Shown in pieces: positions 1 to 6,439 of a stretch of DNA of 22,194 nucleotides (position 1 is its first letter; each line of letters opens with the position of its first letter). This stretch comes from RGIG5612 sp045627365 (GTDB taxonomy: Bacteria > Bacillota > Clostridia > Lachnospirales > Lachnospiraceae): assembly GCA_045627365.1 (NCBI GenBank), contig JAZQNN010000020.1, positions 1-22,194 on the forward strand, in the 5' to 3' direction. Both the position numbers and the translations under genes were made by a program. The notes under the pieces were generated by a model. The model saw nothing but the letters and a program-made list of their open reading frames with translations. It was not told the origin of the DNA and ran no database searches.

Positions 1-214
1 GAACGCGATTCCGAACGACACTACCTCCAAGACCGTTACCGGAGGAATAAGACTCGGCACAGGCGCACTTACCACACGTGGAATGAATGAGCAGGATATG
101 GTCACGGTTGCAGAATGCATCAGACTGGTTCTTATAGATAAAACCCCGGCCGCTATCCAGGAAGCAACCAAGATGGTCAATGAACTGACTGAAAAGTATC
201 CGCTGTATAGATAA
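1..214 (+). CDS. glyA: Serine hydroxymethyltransferase, C-terminal end (partial)
   Basis: The reading frame enters from the left edge (first full codon at base 2) and stops with TAA at 212-214, giving about 70 residues. The peptide begins NAIPNDTTSK and contains GGIRLGTGALTTRGM, the conserved C-terminal-domain segment of GlyA, whose arginine binds the substrate carboxylate. The enzyme is PLP-dependent and cytosolic; it interconverts serine and glycine while charging tetrahydrofolate. The PLP lysine lies outside the window. A strong hairpin terminator follows within 25 bases. It looks like a housekeeping gene that marks the left border of the catabolic locus, not a member of it. Confidence 0.93.
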   Translation, partial: NAIPNDTTSKTVTGGIRLGTGALTTRGMNEQDMVTVAECIRLVLIDKTPAAIQEATKMVNELTEKYPLYR

Positions 215-230
215 ACGATTGATACAAGAA

Positions 231-259
231 AAAAGGTGGCTGAAAAGCCACCTTTTTTT
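231..259. terminator. Bidirectional rho-independent terminator after glyA
   Basis: The perfect 7-bp stem GGTGGCT (235-241) / AGCCACC (246-252) has a GAAA tetraloop, a run of A before it and seven T after it. Because both flanks are homopolymeric, it can stop glyA transcripts on the plus strand and transcripts of the minus-strand operon that ends at 326. Confidence 0.92.
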
Positions 260-276
260 GATCATGCTTGTTATTG

Positions 277-339
277 TTAAATACCAAGATATGCCTTCTG
301 AAGTTCTTCGTTGTTTGCCAGATTTCTACAGGAATCTCC
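277..339 (-). pseudogene. Remnant of the C-terminus of a LivF/LivG-type ABC ATPase
   Basis: On the minus strand, one frame offset from the end of the hydrolase gene at 326-1654, the codons read G-D-S-C-R-N and then LANNEELQKAYLGI followed by TAA (277-279). An acidic/Asn-rich stretch ending in KAYLG is, from memory, how branched-chain amino-acid-type ABC ATPases (LivF, LivG) end. Only about 20 codons are left and there is no start codon or Walker motif, so nothing functional is encoded. The fragment overlaps the last codons of the hydrolase gene (stop at 326-328), as expected if a recombination event joined hydrolase DNA to the tail of a lost liv operon. Chance similarity over 20 residues cannot be excluded by eye. 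Confidence 0.5.
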
Positions 340-1654
340 CCTCACCTGAAAGCCACTTATCAACAAAATCAAACAACGTTTTCTTCGTGTCACCGAACTG
401 ACCGGGGAACTTCTCTGCAGCCTTATTGGTGCTGAAGCCATGTACTGCACCCTCGATAAAGGCGATCGTCTTGTCTGATGCAGCCAGCCTGTCATAGATC
501 ACCTCGGACGCCAGATATTCATAGCCGCCCGTCATTCCGACTACCAGCGAAGGCGCCTTAACGTGAGGAACATTTCCTACCGTACAATCGTAGGCCTCGT
601 CCCAGCCGACACCTGTTACCTCGTTCGATTTCATCGCGTAATCTTCCAAAGCTCTTACCGAATTGTGAGTAAGATAGATTTTTACAGTTCCCGTGAAAGA
701 AGATGACAGTACGGATGCCTGACCTGCCTTCGGTCTCGGCAGTCTTACGCACTTAATAAGCTCATTGGTGACCGAACCATCAGCATGCACCAGGTCATGC
801 GCTCTCTTTGTCCCTGCGAAAATCGAGATGTCCTGTGGAAATATCTTGTTGCAGCGTGAAAACTGCGCAGCTGCCGGCACGATAAAAGGCTCATCGTCCG
901 CATAGAAGCCCTTGCCCTGATTGATCAAAGTCAACCTGTCCAGCGCTCTTTTAATGATCGCGTTGTTTCTGTCTGCCTGGGCTTTAAAGAATTTATCTAA
1001 GAAATCCCGGCTGTAATGGGCCCCTTCCGGGGAATAACCATTAGCAGGATTAAAAACATCTAATTCAGGATCCAGCTTCTGACCATCATTTTCATCAATG
1101 ATTGCCGGATCGATACTGAAAAGCCCCATAGCTGCCGAACCCCAGTTTGAATCCAGGGCCATGAATCCGTCTGCAGGCCTCATCTCTTCCGTCAGAGAAC
1201 ACTTGATCAGCATATTGTCGCCTTTTACGCTGTCAAGCCCCTCCTCTGCCATACGCTGATAAGCGGTCATCAGTGTGCCGCCTCCGCTATGACCCATTAA
1301 AACTACTTTGGTGACTCCCGGCACGCTATACATGAAATCTACTGCATGCTTCACGTCAAGGACCTTTTCGTCCAATGTAGAGCTCACCTCGGTTACGGCG
1401 GCGCCAAGCGCTCTGTACCCGCGCTTGGCCATCTCGCCGCCCATATCATGTAAAGTAAGATCTGCACTCGGATGCATAAGGATAATGCCTATTTGGCTCT
1501 TTGCTCCCGGTGTGACAGGCTCATACAGCATACCGTGCTGCGGTCTCGGCCCGCCTCCCAGTGAAACGAAAGTGCTCCTTATCGGCAGGCCTTCTTCCCG
1601 ATAGCCGCCTTCGGTGCTGGTAATATTCTTTTCGTTCGTGTTAAATAAATACAT
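326..1654 (-). CDS. Alpha/beta hydrolase (large, copy 1)
   Basis: This 442-residue protein has no signal peptide, so it is probably cytosolic. The nucleophile elbow GHSGGG is at residues 121-126 (Ser123). The likely catalytic His is His405 in EGAVHGFS, and a Glu (379, in GGYEY) sits where the catalytic acid is expected. About 200 residues between nucleophile and acid form a large cap or insertion, making it much longer than a minimal alpha/beta hydrolase. It is homologous along its length to the protein at 17483-18724: both share AYQR(M/I)AE after the elbow, ADG, P(E)LD, KAQA, DDEPF, HxDGS(V/I)TNE and the C-terminal EG..HG block. It is the last gene of the minus-strand operon, 27 bp after the decarboxylase-like gene, with AGGAGAAGGAT before its ATG. 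Substrate unknown; an ester, amide or C-C hydrolase are all possible. Its last residues may have been altered by the junction with the liv-like remnant. Confidence 0.85.
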   Translation of the reverse strand: MYLFNTNEKNITSTEGGYREEGLPIRSTFVSLGGGPRPQHGMLYEPVTPGAKSQIGIILMHPSADLTLHDMGGEMAKRGYRALGAAVTEVSSTLDEKVLDVKHAVDFMYSVPGVTKVVLMGHSGGGTLMTAYQRMAEEGLDSVKGDNMLIKCSLTEEMRPADGFMALDSNWGSAAMGLFSIDPAIIDENDGQKLDPELDVFNPANGYSPEGAHYSRDFLDKFFKAQADRNNAIIKRALDRLTLINQGKGFYADDEPFIVPAAAQFSRCNKIFPQDISIFAGTKRAHDLVHADGSVTNELIKCVRLPRPKAGQASVLSSSFTGTVKIYLTHNSVRALEDYAMKSNEVTGVGWDEAYDCTVGNVPHVKAPSLVVGMTGGYEYLASEVIYDRLAASDKTIAFIEGAVHGFSTNKAAEKFPGQFGDTKKTLFDFVDKWLSGEGRFL

Positions 1655-1681
1655 ATCCTTCTCCTGTGCTGTTGTTTCGGA

Positions 1682-2545
1682 CTATTTTACGCCCTTTGCA
1701 AAAAGCTCTTCCTTGGTGTAAAGCTTCTTAGTAAGTCCCTGCTCAAGGCAGTACTTCATGCCAACTTCAACAGCCGGCCATACTTCGTCGATGCCATATA
1801 CATATGGGAATGGTTCCGGCTTCTCATCTGCATAAGCCAGATCAACGCCCTTGGTGAGCATCTCGTAAACAGCTGCAACGGTCTCTTCGTCCATATCAGA
1901 CTTAACAACTACCATATGGTTGATAGGAACGCATTTGTTCTTCTCGTGCCAAGCTGCGATTGCGTTTGGAAGATCCGGGACCAGCTGGATAAGTCCTTCC
2001 GGAGCACCCTGCTTTGTGCCCTGGATAACAGCTGCTAATTCGCCGTCGCGAACCATCTGTGCAAGATCAGCGCCCGGAACAACTTCTACGTTCTCAGGAG
2101 CAACATAAGATGCTACGTGAGCAGCTTCTGTTGTGCCCCATGTTACATCCTTGCTTGCTACGCCAAACTGATCTGAAAGGATCCCGCGAACCCATGCACC
2201 TGTTGTCTGGGTATAAGATCTTACACCGATCTTCTTGCCCTTAACGTCTTCCGGACCTGCAACATCCTTGCCCGGGCAATACCAGCAGCTTCCATGATGG
2301 AATTCTCCTACCATAACTACCGGAAGAAGCTTGATCTCTGCCTTAGCGTCAAGTGCCTGAAGAAGAGTAACCAGAGGCATTTCACATACATCAAATGGAT
2401 ATCCGTCAAGCATATCCTCTGCTGCCTTAGGAATTCCCTTGTACTCGATGAACTCAAGATCAACATCAGGGCTTGTGATCACACCTTCTTTAAGAGGTTT
2501 GGTGTGAGCATTCGTTGAAAGAACGATTTTAACTTTCTTTGCCAT
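1682..2545 (-). CDS. 4,5-dihydroxyphthalate decarboxylase-like protein (type 2 periplasmic-binding fold)
   Basis: The protein has 287 residues. It starts MAKKVKIVLS with no signal peptide or lipobox, so despite the binding-protein fold it should be cytosolic. The block VRSYTQTTGAWVRGIL (108-123), followed by W-G-TTEAAHVASY, matches what I recall of 4,5-dihydroxyphthalate decarboxylase, a non-oxidative aromatic decarboxylase of the NMT1/SBP-like superfamily. Other possible active-site residues are FHHGS (82-86) and the Cys pair near 87-90. It lies 20 bp after an RraA-type aldolase gene and 27 bp before an alpha/beta hydrolase gene, so it is co-transcribed with catabolic enzymes, not with a permease. 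The SD GGAGG sits 8 bp before ATG. A role in decarboxylating a ring or oxo-acid intermediate is inferred; automated annotation might call it an ABC substrate-binding protein. Confidence 0.75.
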   Translation of the reverse strand: MAKKVKIVLSTNAHTKPLKEGVITSPDVDLEFIEYKGIPKAAEDMLDGYPFDVCEMPLVTLLQALDAKAEIKLLPVVMVGEFHHGSCWYCPGKDVAGPEDVKGKKIGVRSYTQTTGAWVRGILSDQFGVASKDVTWGTTEAAHVASYVAPENVEVVPGADLAQMVRDGELAAVIQGTKQGAPEGLIQLVPDLPNAIAAWHEKNKCVPINHMVVVKSDMDEETVAAVYEMLTKGVDLAYADEKPEPFPYVYGIDEVWPAVEVGMKYCLEQGLTKKLYTKEELFAKGVK

Positions 2546-2565
2546 TTTTTTATCCTCCGAAAAAA

Positions 2566-3231
2566 TTACTTAAGCATATTCTCGTAGTTGACAGCTTTGT
2601 CAACATCGCCTAATCTTGCGCCCTCTTTAAGCTGCGCAATCATAAGTTGTTCTTTTTCCTCGATCATTTCTGCCTTATCGATAACTTCTACAAGGCGTTC
2701 CTGAGGGATAACTACAACGCCGCTTCTGTCAGCAACTACGATATCGCCGAATCTGCAGCATGCGCCTGCAAGGTTGATCGGCTCATTGATAGCAGCTTCC
2801 ATGTAACGTCCGCGTGCTGTAAGGACTGTTCTGCCCTTGCAATATACAGGGAAGTCAAGCTCGTAGATCTCGTCGCAGTCACGAACAACACCGTCTGAAA
2901 CCCATCCTGCCATTCCGCTGAGAACGGCTGCTGTTGCGGTTACGCCGCCACAGGTGTTCATCTCGGGAGCGGTTGTTCCTTCGCATACGATAACGCTTCC
3001 TTTTTCAGCATTCTGGATAGTAGCCATGCCGCCATGCTTTTCCTTTGGAAGGTGATCGGTAGGAATAAATCTCTGTGTTACTGCCGGACCAACGATCTTT
3101 CTTGTATTGTCAAATAATGGGGTGATGCCTCTGCAAACATTTGAAAATCCGAGTGCATCCATTGCGTCAGAAATAACGGTTGTTCCGAGTTTATCTAAAC
3201 GCTCTTTAAGTTCAGGGGTCAATACGCTCAT
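2566..3231 (-). CDS. RraA-family protein, probable 4-hydroxy-4-methyl-2-oxoglutarate / 4-carboxy-4-hydroxy-2-oxoadipate aldolase type (copy 1)
   Basis: The protein has 221 residues, the usual length for the RraA/HMG-aldolase family. Family signatures are present: the substrate/metal-site segment DGVVRD (113-118, with the Arg-Asp pair 117-118), FPVYCKG, and the C-terminal FGDIVVADRSGVVVIP. Characterised aldolases of this family are divalent-metal class II enzymes that split 4-carboxy-4-hydroxy-2-oxoadipate into pyruvate and oxaloacetate; other members are the RNase E inhibitor RraA. The gene directly follows a GalB-like hydratase gene, which in gallate/protocatechuate 4,5-cleavage pathways supplies the aldolase substrate, so aldolase is the better call here. 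A strong 10-bp hairpin lies just before its ribosome-binding site. A second, distant RraA-family protein is encoded at 14406-15080. Confidence 0.85.
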   Translation of the reverse strand: MSVLTPELKERLDKLGTTVISDAMDALGFSNVCRGITPLFDNTRKIVGPAVTQRFIPTDHLPKEKHGGMATIQNAEKGSVIVCEGTTAPEMNTCGGVTATAAVLSGMAGWVSDGVVRDCDEIYELDFPVYCKGRTVLTARGRYMEAAINEPINLAGACCRFGDIVVADRSGVVVIPQERLVEVIDKAEMIEEKEQLMIAQLKEGARLGDVDKAVNYENMLK

Positions 3232-3251
3232 TTTAAATCTCCTTTTTTTAC

Positions 3252-3279
3252 TGAACCCGGCGCAAACGTGCCGGGTTCA
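3252..3279 (-). other. Intra-operon hairpin between the GalB-like and RraA-like genes
   Basis: A perfect 10-bp GC-rich stem TGAACCCGGC / GCCGGGTTCA with an 8-nt loop fills the 74-bp gap between 3306 and 3231. Read on the minus strand it is followed by GT, an A-run and the AGGAG ribosome-binding site of the RraA gene, not by a T-run. It is therefore not a canonical terminator. A role in mRNA processing, 3'-end protection or translational control is inferred. Confidence 0.7.
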
Positions 3280-3305
3280 CTGTGATTTGTATCAGTTATT
3301 TGTGA

Positions 3306-4046
3306 TTAATTTCTTGAAGGAAGTTCCTCAACTGCCATCGGGAAGAACATCTTGAAGGACTCTGCGTACTCCATTTCCTTCATGCCAAGGACTGTACGAG
3401 CTCCCTGCCAGCCTCTGTGTGTGCTCAGACGTGTGTGGATGAATGGTCCTTCTACCTGTGCCTTGATGCACTTCATAGCTTCGAGCTTCTTATCGAAAGT
3501 CTTGGTGATGTTGATGTAGATGTCTGGGCGATATCCGCTGCGCTCAGGCTCTGATGCTTCGAATCCGTATACAGGAACATTCTTGATCGGCTTAAGTCCG
3601 TTAGATGGGATACCATTCTGTGTAGCCATCTTAAGAGCCTGCATTACGATCGTATGAGCGATAGCGTGGTCAAGGTTGGTGCTGTCGCCTTCATCATGAG
3701 TGATAATGAGTGTCGGGTTAACCTGTCTGATCTTCTCATTGAGCTTCTCAAGGATTTCAGGAGTAACCTGAAGCATGCAGTCATCGAAATCCCACATTTC
3801 AAGATCGGTTACGCCCAGAACCGCTGCTGCGTTGTGAGACTCTTCTGAACGGGCTGCCTTAACGCCTTCAGCGGTCTGTCCTTCGCCCTTCCAAAGGGAT
3901 GCTGACTCGCCGCGAATACCGTATGTAAGGCATACAACTGAAACCTTAGCGCCGGCTTCAACATACTTAGCGATCGTTCCGCTGCTTCTCCAAACCCAGT
4001 CTGCTGAATGGGCACTGATTACCATTAAAGTATCGTCTTTCATCAT
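3306..4046 (-). CDS. LmbE/PIG-L family protein, GalB-like 4-oxalomesaconate hydratase
   Basis: This 246-residue cytosolic protein has the PIG-L/LmbE N-terminal metal motif in the variant form ISAHSADWVWRSSG (His13, Asp16) in place of the common PHPDDE. It also has RGES (46-49) and a DHAIAH segment (126-131) expected to give the last metal ligand. From memory the SAHSAD-(F/W)-VWR form is that of Pseudomonas GalB, a zinc hydratase of the gallate and protocatechuate 4,5-cleavage pathways, and not that of sugar deacetylases; GxRGES and VYGFE..EPE..YRPDI(Y/F)I(N/D)IT also fit GalB. The predicted reaction is hydration of 4-oxalomesaconate, or a similar unsaturated oxo-tricarboxylate, to the substrate of the neighbouring RraA-type aldolase. 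Second gene of its operon, 21 bp after the DUF6282 gene; GGAGG precedes the first of two adjacent ATGs. Confidence 0.8.
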   Translation of the reverse strand: MMKDDTLMVISAHSADWVWRSSGTIAKYVEAGAKVSVVCLTYGIRGESASLWKGEGQTAEGVKAARSEESHNAAAVLGVTDLEMWDFDDCMLQVTPEILEKLNEKIRQVNPTLIITHDEGDSTNLDHAIAHTIVMQALKMATQNGIPSNGLKPIKNVPVYGFEASEPERSGYRPDIYINITKTFDKKLEAMKCIKAQVEGPFIHTRLSTHRGWQGARTVLGMKEMEYAESFKMFFPMAVEELPSRN

Positions 4047-4067
4047 GATACGTTTCCTCCAAATAGA

Positions 4068-4955
4068 TTAGAATAATAATTGTTTAGGATTGTCTACCAT
4101 TGTCTTTCTGACTTCAGTCTCAGAATAACCAAGTCCTAACATCCACTCAGCCCACTCACGAAGTGCAACATCCGGATAATCGAACTTTGTCTGGCCTCTG
4201 TCAGTGCTCATAATGAGATGATCCGGGCCGATTGCTCTTACATGCTTCTCCATAAGATCCCAGGCGGTCTTTCCTGAGGTTGCTGAATTGTAGCAATGCT
4301 CAATGAACGCACCATACTTAAGTACTTCAAGCTGATCTTCGATCTCGTAATAGCACAGCACTGAGTCAACGTGTGTGCAGATGATCCTGTTAACTCCTCT
4401 TTCTGCAGCGGCTTTAACTACAGCCTTGCCTTCCTTGCAGGAGATATGTCCTGTGCAGAGGATCATATCATACTTAGCGATTACGTCGATAACGTCATAA
4501 ACAGCCGGAACCAGCTTGTCATTCTCATCAAGAATCTGTACGGGCTTAAGATCATAACCATCAGCCTTAAGAGAAAGAAGAACATCCAGCCAGTACGGCT
4601 TCTTATCTCCTACGAATGTCTCTTCTGTCTTGTGATGAGCTGAAACTGCGTCAACGGTCGGGAACCAAACAACTTTACCGCCGTCTCTTGCACATGCATC
4701 TACTGCATATGGATTCATTCCGCCTACGGAATTGTTCAAAGAAATGCTTCCGAATGTCTGAACTTCAGGAACCCTTGCATTTGCAGCCTTAGCCCAGGCT
4801 GAAGTCTCAAAGTAATGGCTCTTGGCAACGTATCCGGCCATTCCGGCATCTCTTGCTCTTTCTGCCATTTCTATAAAGTCAACTTTTCTTGGCATGATAT
4901 CCGGGCCAATATGAATGTGCATATCATATGCGCCGGAAATAATTGTATCTCCCAT
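4068..4955 (-). CDS. DUF6282-like metal-dependent hydrolase (amidohydrolase superfamily)
   Basis: The protein has 295 residues and no signal peptide. The amidohydrolase barrel signature is complete: HxH at residues 13 and 15 (YDMHIHIGPD), His170 in CTGHIS, His195 in ICTHVD, and the strand-8 Asp252 in MSTDRGQ. The family resembles DUF6282 proteins of unknown function. In protocatechuate 4,5-cleavage pathways two steps use amidohydrolase-superfamily enzymes (LigI lactonase, LigJ hydratase), so a lactone or cyclic-amide hydrolysis, or a hydration feeding the GalB-like enzyme, is a reasonable guess but unproven. First gene of the minus-strand operon; GGAGG precedes ATG and a candidate sigma-A promoter lies at 4994-5022. 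Confidence 0.75.
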   Translation of the reverse strand: MGDTIISGAYDMHIHIGPDIMPRKVDFIEMAERARDAGMAGYVAKSHYFETSAWAKAANARVPEVQTFGSISLNNSVGGMNPYAVDACARDGGKVVWFPTVDAVSAHHKTEETFVGDKKPYWLDVLLSLKADGYDLKPVQILDENDKLVPAVYDVIDVIAKYDMILCTGHISCKEGKAVVKAAAERGVNRIICTHVDSVLCYYEIEDQLEVLKYGAFIEHCYNSATSGKTAWDLMEKHVRAIGPDHLIMSTDRGQTKFDYPDVALREWAEWMLGLGYSETEVRKTMVDNPKQLLF

Positions 4956-4993
4956 AAAAACAGTCCTCCGTTTTTTTATTTTTTACCATCGCT

Positions 4994-5022
4994 ATCGTAA
5001 CACCTCAGTTTGAATATGTTAA
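4994..5022 (-). promoter_or_regulatory. Candidate sigma-A promoter for the 4955-326 operon
   Basis: On the minus strand, TTAACA (5017-5022), a 17-bp spacer and TACGAT (4994-4999) lie about 40 bp before the start codon at 4955. The -35 box is near consensus and the -10 box is weak, which would suit an activator-dependent promoter. Confidence 0.45.
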
Positions 5023-5111
5023 ATTGGAAAAATTGCATTGTTATTTAATAAAAACTATATAGAATAAAAATAAATTTTATTTATATTTAATTAGTAATTT
5101 GATTGTTTTTT

Positions 5112-5140
5112 TTGACGGACAAGTGTGTTATCACTATATG
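5112..5140 (+). promoter_or_regulatory. Candidate sigma-A promoter for the NicX-like gene, with flanking repeats
   Basis: TTGACG (5112-5117), exactly 17 bp, then TATATG (5135-5140), about 40 bp before the ATG at 5180. GTGTTATCA (5125-5133) and GTGTATCA (5148-5155) are near-identical direct repeats 23 bp apart, roughly two helical turns, flanking the -10 box. They could be an operator. The rest of 4956-5179 is very AT-rich and holds no gene. Confidence 0.6.
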
Positions 5141-5179
5141 CGTAAGAGTGTATCAACATCTTTTTTGGGAGGTATTTAT

Positions 5180-6337
5180 ATGTCGAGTATTGTCGGAATC
5201 CCACAAGCCGCTATGAATTCCCTTATTGACCTTGTAGACAACTGTGCAGAAGTAAAACCCGGCATGGATTGCCTGATCATTGCTCAGAAGGACGGCTTAT
5301 ACGGTGGGGATAACTGTGTTGATCCCGAGGCAGTTGAATGGCTTTCAACTGTTGTTCAGTCCAGAGGTGCCAATTGCTCCATCATGTGGTTTGACAACCC
5401 TGTTAAAGTTCACGAATGGACATATCCTCAGGTAGTTAAAGGCGCCGTTGATGCCGCAGACCTTGTTTTTAACTTTTCATTCGACCTTGTGACCACTGAG
5501 AATCCTAAGTTAAGAAAAGGCGTTGAGGATTCCAAGACATGGCTGATCCCTATGTTCCCGGTTACAGCTCCGATGCTTATGACTGACTGGGCACAGACTC
5601 CTTATGAGTTATTGGTTGCGATCAGGCACATCTCATCCAAGCCTTTTATGAACAACATGGCACCTTTCGTTATGACCGATCCTAACGGAACTCATATAGA
5701 GGGAAATGTTCTTGATCCTGTTGCCCGTCCGGGTATTCCGGGTCTTCCATATGACTCATACAGGAAACAGGTCAGACACGTTGCATTCTGGCCTGAGTGG
5801 CTTCATCCGCCTGTAAACTGCACCAATGTTAACGGTGTTTATAAATTTGATCGTATGCTGGCATATTGGTCACGTTACATCGGAATCAAGCCTGAATGGG
5901 ATGATCTTGTAACAGTTGAAGTTGAAAACAGCCGCATCGTTAATATCACCGGCGGCGAGGAAGCAGCTAAGATCATGGCCTTCCTTAAGGAGATGGAGAC
6001 CAAGGTCGGCGACGGAATGTGGAAATTTGACACCTTCCATTTCGGAGTTCATCCTAATGCAACGATCGAGGAGTACCAGTGCCCTAACGATCTTAGAAGA
6101 CGTTTCGTTAATCACGCACATACTTCTAACGTTCACGCGCATCTTGGCTCAGCACCTGCAAATGATAATTATCCATTCTATCCGCATATTACTGCTGATA
6201 TTCGCCGCGCGACCCTTACAGTCGGCGGAGTTCAGGTATACGATGACGGATATCTGTGCTGCCTGGATGATCCTTCTTTGCAGGAGATCATGAAGAAATA
6301 TCCGGGACGACCGGGTATCCCTCCAAGGACTAAATAA
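5180..6337 (+). CDS. M29 aminopeptidase/NicX-like metalloprotein (copy 1)
   Basis: The protein has 385 residues from the ATG at 5180, chosen because GGGAGG (5167-5172) sits 7 bp upstream and because the paralogue at 12117-13268 aligns from this Met. The frame could extend upstream to a TTG at 5099, but that would include the promoter. Late His/Asp-rich motifs are FHFGVHPNA (H291), NHAHTSNVHAHLG (H312, H314, H319, H321) and PHITAD (H336, D340), followed by a beta-rich tail. This arrangement resembles the M29 (aminopeptidase T) fold, whose non-peptidase relative NicX is the Fe-dependent 2,5-dihydroxypyridine dioxygenase. No signal peptide, so cytosolic. It is transcribed alone, divergently from the GalB-like operon. 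Ring opening or amide/peptide hydrolysis of the imported substrate is the likely role; which one is not decidable here. Confidence 0.75.
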   Translation: MSSIVGIPQAAMNSLIDLVDNCAEVKPGMDCLIIAQKDGLYGGDNCVDPEAVEWLSTVVQSRGANCSIMWFDNPVKVHEWTYPQVVKGAVDAADLVFNFSFDLVTTENPKLRKGVEDSKTWLIPMFPVTAPMLMTDWAQTPYELLVAIRHISSKPFMNNMAPFVMTDPNGTHIEGNVLDPVARPGIPGLPYDSYRKQVRHVAFWPEWLHPPVNCTNVNGVYKFDRMLAYWSRYIGIKPEWDDLVTVEVENSRIVNITGGEEAAKIMAFLKEMETKVGDGMWKFDTFHFGVHPNATIEEYQCPNDLRRRFVNHAHTSNVHAHLGSAPANDNYPFYPHITADIRRATLTVGGVQVYDDGYLCCLDDPSLQEIMKKYPGRPGIPPRTK

Positions 6338-6364
6338 TTTCTTTTTTACGATATTCTTTTCTTC

Positions 6365-6407
6365 AAAAAAGCCCCCGATAAACATCAAGCTTATCAGGGG
6401 CTTTTAA
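6365..6407. terminator. Bidirectional terminator between convergent genes
   Basis: A stem of AAAAGCCCC-GATAA (6367-6381) pairs with TTATC-GGGGCTTTT (6391-6405), with one unpaired base on each arm. A and T runs on the outside serve both strands, and it lies between the convergent NicX-like gene (ends 6337) and the ABC ATPase gene (ends 6440). Confidence 0.9.
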
Positions 6408-6439
6408 TTTGGTTAATTTAATTTTACCTGCCGATTGGA

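Noticed and set aside
1682..2545. Periplasmic substrate-binding protein of an ABC importer
   Set aside because: No signal peptide, no lipobox and no permease genes in the operon; the motif fits the cytosolic decarboxylase branch better.
3306..4046. N-acetylglucosaminyl or mycothiol-type deacetylase
   Set aside because: The PHPDDE motif is replaced by SAHSAD as in GalB, and the next gene encodes a matching aldolase family.
5099..5179. Upstream TTG start extending the first NicX-like protein by 27 residues
   Set aside because: This stretch contains the TTGACG-N17-TATATG promoter and the Shine-Dalgarno site, and the paralogue begins at the downstream ATG.
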